A stretch of 6,650 nt of DNA from an uncultured Lachnospiraceae bacterium (GCA_905233835.1 CAJOGB010000057.1:3847-10496); one strand, 5' to 3'. Counted from the stretch's first letter, positions 1-6,419 are shown. The notes: generated from the letters alone by a model not told the origin. Numbers and translations are program-made.

Positions 1-389
1 GTAACATCTTCAATGATAACCACCTTATCCCCGTCCAAAATCGGTCCTCCAAGAAGTTTTCCGCCCTCACCGTGGTCCTTTTCCTCTTTTCTATCCGCAC
101 AATAACGCACATCGGTATCGTACAAATCGGAAAGTGCTACGGAGGTGGTTACGGAAAGGGGAATGCCCTTATATGCAGGTCCGAATAAAACGTCAAAATC
201 CGTGCCAAAGTTTTCCTTAATGGCACGGGCGTAGTATTCTCCTAATTTCTTAAGCTGTGATCCGGTTCTGTAAAAACCGGTATTGATAAAAAACGGTGTA
301 TTACGGCCGCTTTTGGTGACAAAATCACCGAACCTTAATACATCGCAGTCAATCATAAAATGGATAAACTCTTCCTTATACTGTTCCAT
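1..389 (-). CDS. pyrE: Orotate phosphoribosyltransferase, N-terminal part (cut by window edge)
   Basis: This cytosolic enzyme joins orotate to PRPP to make orotidine 5'-monophosphate, the fifth step of de novo pyrimidine synthesis. The first 129 codons are present and the reading frame stays open through base 1, so the C-terminus is outside the window. Family signatures seen are TPFFINTGFYRTG (residues 31-43), FGPAYKGIPL (69-78), the flexible catalytic loop DRKEEKDHGEGG (99-110) with its lysines and histidine, and VVIIEDVT (from residue 123), the start of the PRPP-binding motif. The ATG at 387-389 is preceded by AAGGAGA at a normal distance, which fixes the start. It is the last visible gene of the pyr cluster, 87 bases after pyrD. 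It would use the orotate made by PyrK/PyrD and feed PyrF. Identity is firm; the only defect is truncation by the window. Confidence 0.96.
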   Translation of the reverse strand, partial: MEQYKEEFIHFMIDCDVLRFGDFVTKSGRNTPFFINTGFYRTGSQLKKLGEYYARAIKENFGTDFDVLFGPAYKGIPLSVTTSVALSDLYDTDVRYCADRKEEKDHGEGGKLLGGPILDGDKVVIIEDV

Positions 390-476
390 ATTCTTCTCCT
401 TAGAAATGATTTCTCATCAAGCCTTCCTATTATTACATAAAAGGCGCAAAAATTCTATCAAAACAACGCACAAATT

Positions 477-1385
477 TTAAGCGTGTACGGATCCGATAAT
501 ATCATTAATATCCGAAATGTTCTTTCGCTCCAAATAACGGTTTAACCCATCAATGATTTCTGTGGTCGCATAGGGATTATAGAAGTTCGCACTTCCCACG
601 GATACCATGGTGGCTCCTGCCAAAAGAAGTTCTAAGGCATCCTCTGTATTTTCCACGCCACCCATTCCGATAATAGGAAGAGAAACGGCATTTGCCACCT
701 CATATACCATACGAACCGCCACCGGATGTACCGCAGGACCGCTCATGCCTCCGGTTTTATTGGCAAGCACAAAGGACTGACGTTCCACATCGATTTTCAT
801 GCCGGTAATGGTATTTATAAGTGACACACCGTCCGCTCCGCCGGCTTCCGCAGCCTTTGCAATCTCCGTAATGGAAGTCACGTTAGGGCTTAGTTTCATT
901 ACAACCGGTTGTATAGCTTCTTTTTTAATGGCCTTTGTAATGGCTTCCACACCCTTTGGATCCGTACCGAAGGAAATTCCACCCTCTTTTACGTTGGGGC
1001 AGGAAATATTAATCTCCAAAAGATCCACCTTTTCCGTAGCTAATCGACGTACCACGTTTAAGTACTCTTCTTCGGAATGTCCGCAAACATTTACGATAAT
1101 CCTTGCATTTTTCTCATGCAAAAATGGAAGGTCTCTTTCGCAAAAGGTTTCAATTCCCGGATTCTGTAAACCGATGGCATTTAACATGCCACCCTTTACC
1201 TCCGCCACGCGAGGCGTTTGGTTTCCCGGCCATGGATGGTCCGCCACACCTTTTGTGGTAACGGCACCAAGTTTGGAAAGATCCACAAATTCAGAGTATT
1301 CCATACCGCTTCCGAAGGTTCCGGATGCTGTGGTAATGGGATTTTGAAATTCCACTCCGGCAAAATTTACTTTTAATGATGCCAT
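477..1385 (-). CDS. pyrD: Dihydroorotate dehydrogenase B (NAD+), catalytic subunit
   Basis: This is the FMN-containing catalytic subunit of class 1B dihydroorotate dehydrogenase, which oxidises dihydroorotate to orotate in the cytosol and passes electrons to PyrK. The 302-residue length is normal for the family. The class 1 active-site motif NISCPN (126-131) carries the catalytic cysteine at 129, as expected for class 1 rather than the serine of class 2 membrane enzymes. Other TIM-barrel flavin and substrate elements are ITTASGTFG (17-25), KLSPNVT (164-170), NTITGMKID (191-199), IIGMGGV (238-244) and VSVGSANF (261-268). Its ATG shares a base with the pyrK stop codon (TAATG), and a strong GAGGAGGTGG ribosome binding site lies inside the end of pyrK. 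The two subunits are therefore probably translationally coupled, which suits a heterotetrameric complex. Class 1B rather than 1A is inferred mainly from the adjacent pyrK. Confidence 0.97.
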   Translation of the reverse strand: MASLKVNFAGVEFQNPITTASGTFGSGMEYSEFVDLSKLGAVTTKGVADHPWPGNQTPRVAEVKGGMLNAIGLQNPGIETFCERDLPFLHEKNARIIVNVCGHSEEEYLNVVRRLATEKVDLLEINISCPNVKEGGISFGTDPKGVEAITKAIKKEAIQPVVMKLSPNVTSITEIAKAAEAGGADGVSLINTITGMKIDVERQSFVLANKTGGMSGPAVHPVAVRMVYEVANAVSLPIIGMGGVENTEDALELLLAGATMVSVGSANFYNPYATTEIIDGLNRYLERKNISDINDIIGSVHA

Positions 1386-2167
1386 TACAGTTCCACCTCC
1401 TCAGCCAAGAATACAGGTCCGTCCTTGCAGACTCTTTTATTGTTTACCTTGGAATGTTCGTCGATTTCCTTTGATTTGCAAACGCATCCCAAGCACGCTC
1501 CCACGCCGCAGGCCATGCGCTCTTCCAAGGAGATATAGCAGATAATCTTTCGTTCTTCGGCAAAAGCTTTGATTCCTCGAAGCATGGGTGTCGGTCCGCA
1601 GGCAAAAATCACATCCGCACTTAAATCTGCCTGCTTCATTCCGTCAATGACATTTCCCTTGATTCCAAGGCTTCCGTCATTGGAGGTAAGCACCAACTTC
1701 GTATTAAGATCAATAAAATCATCGGTCAAAAATGAATTCGCATCGCGATATCCTAAAATCGCTGTGCACTTTCCCTTAAGTTCCTTCGCAATGGAAAGCA
1801 TGGGAGGAATCCCGATTCCGCCACCCATTAAAACCACTTTCTTATCACGAAATTCTTCCACAGGAAATCCGTTGCCGAGAGGGCCTAAAATTTTGACCTC
1901 ATCTCCGGTTCGATATCCGGAAAACTCCTCGGTACCGCTGCCTTCCTTTGTGACACGATATACCAATCGAAGAATCCCGTTTTCTTTATCAATTTCGCAA
2001 ATGGAAATGGGTCTCGGCAACCGCTTCGTCTCATCCTTCGGATACAGATTCAAAAACTGCCCCGGCACAGCCGCTTCCGCTGCGCTCGTCCTCAGTCTAA
2101 GATCGTATATCCCCTCCGAAAGTTTGAACTGATCTATCACTTTCGCTGTTTCAAAAACTTTATTCAT
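1385..2167 (-). CDS. pyrK: Dihydroorotate dehydrogenase B, electron transfer subunit (FAD, 2Fe-2S)
   Basis: PyrK is the iron-sulfur flavoprotein subunit that carries electrons from the FMN of PyrD through a 2Fe-2S cluster and FAD to NAD+. Counting from the ATG at 2165-2167 it has 260 residues. RPISIC (52-57) is the FAD-binding motif of the ferredoxin-reductase fold, GGGIGIPP (115-122) is the nucleotide-binding glycine-rich turn, and CGP (190-192) is the conserved pyridine-nucleotide-domain motif. The C-terminal cluster-binding cysteines are at 220, 225, 228 and 247 (C-X4-C-X2-C-X18-C). The frame also extends upstream to a TTG at 2191, but the ATG at 2167 has AGAGGA six bases or so before it, whereas the TTG lies inside an inverted repeat, so the ATG is preferred. 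The gene is separated from pyrF by an unusual 230-base repeat element and overlaps pyrD by one base. Confidence 0.96.
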   Translation of the reverse strand: MNKVFETAKVIDQFKLSEGIYDLRLRTSAAEAAVPGQFLNLYPKDETKRLPRPISICEIDKENGILRLVYRVTKEGSGTEEFSGYRTGDEVKILGPLGNGFPVEEFRDKKVVLMGGGIGIPPMLSIAKELKGKCTAILGYRDANSFLTDDFIDLNTKLVLTSNDGSLGIKGNVIDGMKQADLSADVIFACGPTPMLRGIKAFAEERKIICYISLEERMACGVGACLGCVCKSKEIDEHSKVNNKRVCKDGPVFLAEEVEL

Positions 2168-2170
2168 ATT

Positions 2171-2178
2171 CTTCCTCT
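2171..2178 (-). promoter_or_regulatory. Ribosome binding site that decides the pyrK start
   Basis: On the minus strand this reads AGAGGAAG and sits just upstream of the ATG at 2165-2167. It supports translation from that ATG rather than from the in-frame TTG at 2191. It lies only three bases from the left end of the inverted-repeat element, so the element abuts the translation signal without destroying it. Confidence 0.75.
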
Positions 2179-2181
2179 TTT

Positions 2182-2411
2182 TAAATAACAATTTATCTTA
2201 GTAAACACTACCCGTATTTGGAGTGAATGAAGATATTTCCTCGGCACCGTCTCCGCTTCACCTCATCCCGGCGAACATCCGTAATGCTCACTCCTAAAGT
2301 CGTGAGCTTAACGGCTGTACGCAGTGTATTCGGAGCGCTCCGCGGATGACTATTCGGAAATATCTCATTCATCCAAATACTGCTTAATATAAACTGGTAA
2401 ATTGTTATTTA
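2182..2411. repeat. 230-base inverted-repeat-bounded intergenic element between pyrF and pyrK
   Basis: Outer arms at 2182-2195 (TAAATAACAATTTA) and 2398-2411 are perfect 14-base inverted copies. Longer inner arms at 2214-2240 and 2356-2380 pair over their full length except for two one-base bulges. The sequence between outer and inner arms has diverged. The roughly 115-base core holds a CATCCG/CGGATG pair (2276-2281 with 2343-2348), a GCTCAC/GTGAGC hairpin (2286-2291 with 2302-2307, extendable by TAA/TTA) and a 12-base perfect palindrome CGGAGCGCTCCG (2331-2342). The right end covers the pyrF stop codon and the left end stops three bases before the pyrK ribosome binding site. The architecture resembles a non-autonomous intergenic repeat (MITE-like or REP-like) or a branched structured RNA. 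No run of T follows the 3' arm on the transcribed strand, so it is not a classical terminator. There is no transposase inside, and I could not recognise a target-site duplication. The repeats are seen directly; the mobile nature is inferred. Confidence 0.8.
2208..2372 (-). CDS. Possible 54-codon small ORF inside the repeat element (doubtful gene)
   Basis: An ATG at 2370-2372 opens a 54-codon frame that ends at TAG (2208-2210) and spans nearly the whole core of the repeat. The frame is open right back to the pyrF stop codon and is in phase with pyrF. The predicted peptide starts MNEIFPNSHPRSAPNTL, is rich in arginine, and contains VRRDEVKRRRCR near residues 33-44. It has no transmembrane segment and no domain that I recognise. 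No convincing ribosome binding site precedes the ATG, which lies in the inner inverted-repeat arm, so it would be buried in a stem if the RNA folds. The most likely reading is that this is a stop-free stretch of a GC-rich repeat, not a functional gene. Conservation of the frame across other copies would be needed to change that view. Confidence 0.2.
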   Translation of the reverse strand: MNEIFPNSHPRSAPNTLRTAVKLTTLGVSITDVRRDEVKRRRCRGNIFIHSKYG

Positions 2412-3326
2412 TAAATATTGCGTAATATCCTGAATCATATCAATAACAGCCTGGCGTGACGCATCAGCAAAATTCTTCTCTCCAAAAGATGCATATTCAT
2501 CCTTCTTGTACGCCGCGATAATTCCGCGAGAGGAATTCACAATGGCGCCCAGCCCATCTTTATTAAAGAACGGCACAAGATCCTTTCCGGTACCACCCTG
2601 CGCACCGTATCCCGGCACCAAGATATAGGTATGCGGCATAATCTCTCGAAGTATTTTTCCCATTTCCGGATAGGTAGCACCCACTACGGCACCCACATTG
2701 GTATAGTCTCCTTCCATGGTGGAGGCACCCCATTCTTCCACTTTCGCTCCCACCATCTCGTAAAGCGGCTTTCCGTTTACAAGCTGATCCTGGAACTCTC
2801 CGGAGGAAGGATTGGAAGTTTTAACAAGCACAAAGATACCTTTGTCATATTCCTTGCAAACATCCACGAAAGGATTGATTCCGTCACTTCCGAGATATGG
2901 ATTTACAGTAGCAAAATCTTCATCAAATCCCGCATATTTTTTTTCGCCGATTTCCACTGCACCCAAATGTGCGGTAGCGTATGCGGCGGATGTGGAACCG
3001 ATATCACCGCGCTTTACGTCACCGATAACATAAAGTCCTTTTTCATGGCAGTAATCCACGGTGCGTTTATACACCAAAAGTCCGTCGATACCGAACTGCT
3101 CATACATAGCAATCTGCGGTTTTACGGCAGGAATCAAATCATAGGTGGCATCGATAATGGCTTTGTTGTATCTCCAAACCGCTTCCGTTGCACCCTTTAA
3201 ATTCTGTCCGAATTCTCCGTAGCAGTTATTTAGAATCCACTTTGGAATATAAGAAAGCATGGGATCTAAGCCCACTACAATCGGCGCATTGGTTTTTTTA
3301 ATGTTTGCAATCAGTTTCTGAATCAT
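2409..3326 (-). CDS. pyrF: Orotidine 5'-phosphate decarboxylase, type 2
   Basis: PyrF decarboxylates OMP to UMP, the last step of de novo UMP synthesis, with no cofactor. The 305-residue length fits the longer type 2 subfamily, not the roughly 230-residue type 1 enzyme of E. coli and Bacillus. Active-site features are GLD (19-21), VKPQ (68-71), and GDVKRGDIGSTSAAYA (102-117) with the catalytic Asp103-Lys105-Asp108 array. Phosphate- and base-binding loops are VVGATYP (214-220), VPGYGAQGG (237-245) and NSSRGI (264-269). The ATG at 3324-3326 follows AGAGGTAGG. It starts 17 bases after pyrC, consistent with cotranscription. Its TAA stop (2409-2411) coincides with the right end of the inverted-repeat element. 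If that element is an insertion, it arrived exactly at the end of this gene and left the protein intact. Confidence 0.97.
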   Translation of the reverse strand: MIQKLIANIKKTNAPIVVGLDPMLSYIPKWILNNCYGEFGQNLKGATEAVWRYNKAIIDATYDLIPAVKPQIAMYEQFGIDGLLVYKRTVDYCHEKGLYVIGDVKRGDIGSTSAAYATAHLGAVEIGEKKYAGFDEDFATVNPYLGSDGINPFVDVCKEYDKGIFVLVKTSNPSSGEFQDQLVNGKPLYEMVGAKVEEWGASTMEGDYTNVGAVVGATYPEMGKILREIMPHTYILVPGYGAQGGTGKDLVPFFNKDGLGAIVNSSRGIIAAYKKDEYASFGEKNFADASRQAVIDMIQDITQYL

Positions 3327-3343
3327 GTCCTACCTCTTTTTCT

Positions 3344-4627
3344 TTATAATTCATAAGTCACTTTTCCGCCCATGACGGTAAGCACCACCTGTCCGGTAAA
3401 GGTCCATCCCTCATAAGGCATATTGGTACTCTTTCCGGCAAAATCTTCTTTTCTTACTTCATATTCTTTATCCGGATCAAAGATTACAAGATCCGCCGGT
3501 TTATCAACGGATATATCCCCGGCATCAATTCCTAAAATCTTTGCAGGATTATAGCTCATCTTCTCCGCCATCTGCATTAAGGAAAGATAGCCGCCCAACA
3601 CCAATTCATCATAAGTAAGGGAAGCCGCAGTTTCCATACCTACGATACCAAAAGGCGCATGTTCAAAGTCCTTGGCCTTTTCCTCTGCGGAATGTGGTGC
3701 GTGATCCGTAGAGATTACCTCAAACACTCCGTCCTTTAAGCCCTGCTTTAATGCTTCCACATCTTCTTTGGTACGAAGAGGCGGATTCATCTTATAATTT
3801 GCATCTTCTTTTGACGGAATATCATCCTCACAAAGAGAAAAATGATGAGGGCAAACTTCTCCGGATACAAGGATTTTCTTCTCCTTTGCGTCCCGCAAAA
3901 GATCATAGGATTCCTTTGTGGAACAATGGCAAAGATGAAGTCTCGCACCGGTTTCTTCCGCTAACATAATATCCCGAGCGATGATGACGTTTTCCACCGC
4001 GTTTGTAATGCCGTTTACTCCCAGTTCTTTTGACTTTTCTCCGGCATTCATAACGCCGCCTTCCACTAGGTTAATATCTTCACAGTGAGAAAGTACCGAT
4101 AAATTTCTTTCTTTGGCAATCTTCATGGCTTTTCTTAAAAGGCCGGAATCCATCACACTTTTTCCGTCTTCGGAAATACAAATCATTCCGGCATCCGCCA
4201 TTTCGTTGATATCGGAAAGTTCCTTTCCTTCCATGGCTTTTGTAATGGCACCCACCTGATAGACCTTACATAACCCAACGGTGTTCGCCTTATCCGTTAC
4301 ATAACGGATTTTTTCTGCCGTATCCACAACAGGCGACGTATTTGGCATGGCACAAACACTTGTGTATCCGCCTCTGGCCGCCGCTTTTGATTCCGTTTCA
4401 ATATCACCCTTATGGGTCTGTCCCGGGTCACGCATATGCACATGCATATCAATAAAGCCGGGAAAAACCACCTTTTCCGTGGCATCGATAATCCGTGCCG
4501 TTTCATCCGAAATATTTGAAGCGATTTTTAGGATTTTTCCTGTGGAATCATCCGTTAAAACATCCAACACTTCATCCGTATCTGTGGCCGGATTAATTAC
4601 TCTTCCACCTTTAATTAAAAGACGCAT
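3344..4627 (-). CDS. pyrC: Dihydroorotase (zinc amidohydrolase, class I)
   Basis: PyrC cyclises N-carbamoyl-aspartate to dihydroorotate, the third step of pyrimidine synthesis, and is a cytosolic zinc metalloenzyme. The 427 residues match the longer Gram-positive type, not the roughly 350-residue enterobacterial form. Metal and substrate residues visible are HVH (His62, His64) followed by MRDPG (65-69), MPNT (94-97), the bridging Asp154 in SEDGKSVMD, His181 in SHCED, His234 in HLCHCS and Asp308 in STDHAPH (306-312). The last motif also marks the catalytic aspartate. GFID before the HVH and the terminal ADLVIFDP strand are typical of the amidohydrolase superfamily. The ATG at 4625-4627 has a very strong AGGAGGAG ribosome binding site. 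It is the first gene after the pckA terminator, so it probably heads the visible pyr transcription unit. An allantoinase or hydantoinase is unlikely given the pyr neighbours. Confidence 0.97.
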   Translation of the reverse strand: MRLLIKGGRVINPATDTDEVLDVLTDDSTGKILKIASNISDETARIIDATEKVVFPGFIDMHVHMRDPGQTHKGDIETESKAAARGGYTSVCAMPNTSPVVDTAEKIRYVTDKANTVGLCKVYQVGAITKAMEGKELSDINEMADAGMICISEDGKSVMDSGLLRKAMKIAKERNLSVLSHCEDINLVEGGVMNAGEKSKELGVNGITNAVENVIIARDIMLAEETGARLHLCHCSTKESYDLLRDAKEKKILVSGEVCPHHFSLCEDDIPSKEDANYKMNPPLRTKEDVEALKQGLKDGVFEVISTDHAPHSAEEKAKDFEHAPFGIVGMETAASLTYDELVLGGYLSLMQMAEKMSYNPAKILGIDAGDISVDKPADLVIFDPDKEYEVRKEDFAGKSTNMPYEGWTFTGQVVLTVMGGKVTYEL

Positions 4628-4652
4628 AGTCTCCTCCTTTTCTCAAAGAGAC

Positions 4653-4681
4653 ATTTTACCATAAAAAAACGAGAAGCCAAA
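4653..4681 (-). promoter_or_regulatory. Candidate promoter of the pyrC-pyrF-pyrK-pyrD-pyrE unit
   Basis: On the minus strand an extended -10 reads TGGTAAAAT (4661 down to 4653). Upstream is TTTGGC (4681-4676, 17-base spacing) or TTGGCT (4680-4675, 16-base spacing) as a weak -35. The -35 lies in the stem of the pckA terminator and the spacer is its T-tract, so terminator and promoter share bases. The implied leader before pyrC is only about 20 bases, too short for a PyrR-type attenuator. Predicted by eye only. Confidence 0.5.
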
Positions 4682-4693
4682 GATGGCTTCCCG
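4663..4693 (-). terminator. Intrinsic terminator of pckA
   Basis: A 10-pair stem joins 4684-4693 to 4670-4679 across a four-base loop, with one G-U pair in the RNA and otherwise perfect pairing. On the minus strand it is followed by seven T (4669-4663). It begins 15 bases after the pckA stop codon and has the textbook form of a rho-independent terminator, so pckA should be a single-gene transcript insulated from the pyr genes. Confidence 0.92.
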
Positions 4694-4708
4694 CTTTAAT
4701 TTTATTTT

Positions 4709-6322
4709 TTATAACTGAGGACCTGCAGGAACTAATGCCTTACCTGCATCATTTCCTTCGTACTTCTTGAAGTTCTTCTGGAAACGTGCTGCCAAATCCT
4801 TTGCTTTTTCTTCCCACTCGGAAGGATTAGCATATGTATCACGAGGATCTAAGATTCCTGTGTCTACTCCTGTTAAAGAAGTAGGTACTTCGAAGTTGAA
4901 GTAAGGAATGGTCTTTGTATCGCTCTTTAAGATATCTCCGCTTAAGATACCGTCGATGATACCACGGGTATCTTTGATAGAGATTCTCTTTCCGGTTCCG
5001 TTCCATCCTGTATTGACAAGATATGCTTTCGCACCGGATTTCTCCATCTTCTTAACCAACTCTTCTGCGTACTTGGTCGGATGTAACTCTAAGAAAGCCT
5101 GTCCGAAGCAAGCTGAGAAGGTAGGAGTCGGTTCGGTAATACCACGCTCGGTACCTGCAAGTTTAGCGGTAAATCCTGAAAGGAAGTAATACTTTGTCTG
5201 CTCCGGAGTAAGGATAGATACCGGAGGAAGTACTCCAAATGCATCTGCGGAAAGGAAGATAACGTTCTTAGCTTCCGGACCTGCAGAAATCTTATTTACC
5301 TTCTGAACGATGTTTTCAATATGGTTAATCGGATAAGATACACGAGTGTTTTCTGTAACAGACTTATCATTAAAATCGATCACACCCTTGTCATCCAATG
5401 TAACGTTCTCTAACAATGCATCACGTCTGATTGCGTTGTAGATATCCGGCTCGGAATCCTTATCAAGGTTGATAACCTTAGCGTAGCATCCGCCTTCAAA
5501 GTTGAACACGCCGTTGTCATCCCAGCCGTGCTCATCATCACCGATAAGTAAACGCTTAGGATCGGTAGATAATGTGGTCTTTCCTGTTCCTGAAAGTCCG
5601 AAGAAGATAGCGGTATTCTTTCCGTCCATATCGGTATTTGCGGAGCAGTGCATAGATGCAATACCCTTAAGCGGTAAGTAGTAGTTCATCATAGAGAACA
5701 TACCCTTCTTCATTTCTCCGCCGTACCAAGTATTGATGATAACCTGCTCACGAGTTGTAATGTTAAATACAACTGCGGTTTCAGAGTTTAAACCTAACTC
5801 TTTGTAATTTGTAACCTTAGCCTTAGAAGCGTTGTAAACAACGAAGTCCGGCTCAAAAGAAGCCTCTTCTTCCGGAGTAGGTACGATAAACATATTCTTT
5901 ACGAAGTGTGCCTGCCAAGCTACTTCCATGATGAAACGAACTGCCATACGAGTATCTTTGTTTGCACCACAGAAAGCATCTACAACGTATAATTTCTTAT
6001 TGGATAACTCTTCCTGAGCGATTTTCTTAACTGCATCCCATGCTTCTTTGGTAGCTACATGGTTATCGTTCGGATACTCTTCGGAAGTCCACCAAACGGT
6101 GTCCTTGGAATTTTCATCCATAACGATAAATTTATCTTTTGGTGAACGTCCGGTATAAACACCTGTCATAACGTTAACCGCACCAAGTTCACTTTCCTGT
6201 CCTTTCTCATAGCCCTGTAAGGAAGCATCAAGCTCGTCCTTATACAAGCCATCATAGGAAGGATTGTAAACTACTTCCTTAACCCCTGTGATACCATACT
6301 TGGTTAAATCCACATTTGCCAT
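4709..6322 (-). CDS. pckA: Phosphoenolpyruvate carboxykinase (ATP)
   Basis: This cytosolic enzyme interconverts oxaloacetate plus ATP with phosphoenolpyruvate, CO2 and ADP. In fermentative anaerobes it can run in either the gluconeogenic or the CO2-fixing direction. The 537 residues match the roughly 540 of the ATP-dependent family. Motifs in order are the substrate-binding RSPKDK (59-64), YGGEMKKG (200-207) with its metal-site lysine, MHCSAN (224-229) with the metal-binding histidine, the kinase-1a P-loop GLSGTGKT (242-249), the kinase-2 motif DDEHGWDD (262-269) and NTRVSYP (325-331). The P-loop and the overall sequence match the ATP type, not the GTP type. The ATG at 6320-6322 is preceded by AAGGAGA. 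The gene has its own promoter and a strong terminator, so it is probably monocistronic. All catalytic residues I can check are present. Confidence 0.98.
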   Translation of the reverse strand: MANVDLTKYGITGVKEVVYNPSYDGLYKDELDASLQGYEKGQESELGAVNVMTGVYTGRSPKDKFIVMDENSKDTVWWTSEEYPNDNHVATKEAWDAVKKIAQEELSNKKLYVVDAFCGANKDTRMAVRFIMEVAWQAHFVKNMFIVPTPEEEASFEPDFVVYNASKAKVTNYKELGLNSETAVVFNITTREQVIINTWYGGEMKKGMFSMMNYYLPLKGIASMHCSANTDMDGKNTAIFFGLSGTGKTTLSTDPKRLLIGDDEHGWDDNGVFNFEGGCYAKVINLDKDSEPDIYNAIRRDALLENVTLDDKGVIDFNDKSVTENTRVSYPINHIENIVQKVNKISAGPEAKNVIFLSADAFGVLPPVSILTPEQTKYYFLSGFTAKLAGTERGITEPTPTFSACFGQAFLELHPTKYAEELVKKMEKSGAKAYLVNTGWNGTGKRISIKDTRGIIDGILSGDILKSDTKTIPYFNFEVPTSLTGVDTGILDPRDTYANPSEWEEKAKDLAARFQKNFKKYEGNDAGKALVPAGPQL

Positions 6323-6393
6323 AATGTATTCTCCTTTTTCTTTTTATTTTAACCCCACCCTCGTGAGATTTGAGTCTTAACAAGTCGTCGACT

Positions 6394-6419
6394 ACAGAAA
6401 TTATTATACCATTTTCTGT
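6394..6419. promoter_or_regulatory. Inverted repeat flanking the pckA -10 box (candidate operator)
   Basis: ACAGAAA (6394-6400) and TTTCTGT (6413-6419) are perfect 7-base inverted copies 12 bases apart. Their centre falls within the -10 hexamer. A repressor bound here would block RNA polymerase. An adjoining odd palindrome AGTCGTCGACT (6383-6393) lies just downstream, in the early transcribed region. Neither matches a cre or Rex consensus that I know, so no regulator is assigned. Confidence 0.35.

Noticed and set aside
799..1347. 182-codon plus-strand open frame opposite pyrD
   Set aside because: It lies wholly antisense to a clear pyrD gene, its translation has no recognisable motif, and it has no ribosome binding site or partner. 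It is a by-product of pyrD codon use.
1569..2132. 187-codon plus-strand open frame opposite pyrK
   Set aside because: It is antisense to pyrK, which has all its FAD and iron-sulfur motifs, and it has no domain evidence of its own.
2182..2411. Reading the pyrF-pyrK inverted repeat as an intrinsic terminator or PyrR attenuator
   Set aside because: No T-tract follows the 3' arm, the arms are separated by about 115 bases, and I see no PyrR-binding anti-antiterminator sequence. The gene downstream still has an intact ribosome binding site.
2631..3200. 189-codon plus-strand open frame opposite pyrF
   Set aside because: It is antisense to pyrF with its intact active site. The histidine- and phenylalanine-rich translation looks like a complement artefact.
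4628..4708. Riboswitch or PyrR attenuator upstream of pyrC
   Set aside because: The only hairpin is the pckA terminator, and the leader after the candidate promoter is about 20 bases, too short for such a device.
6323..6402. Riboswitch in the pckA leader
   Set aside because: The leader is about 75 bases with no strong stem pairs beyond an 11-base odd palindrome and a G-rich patch. No known class is recognisable.
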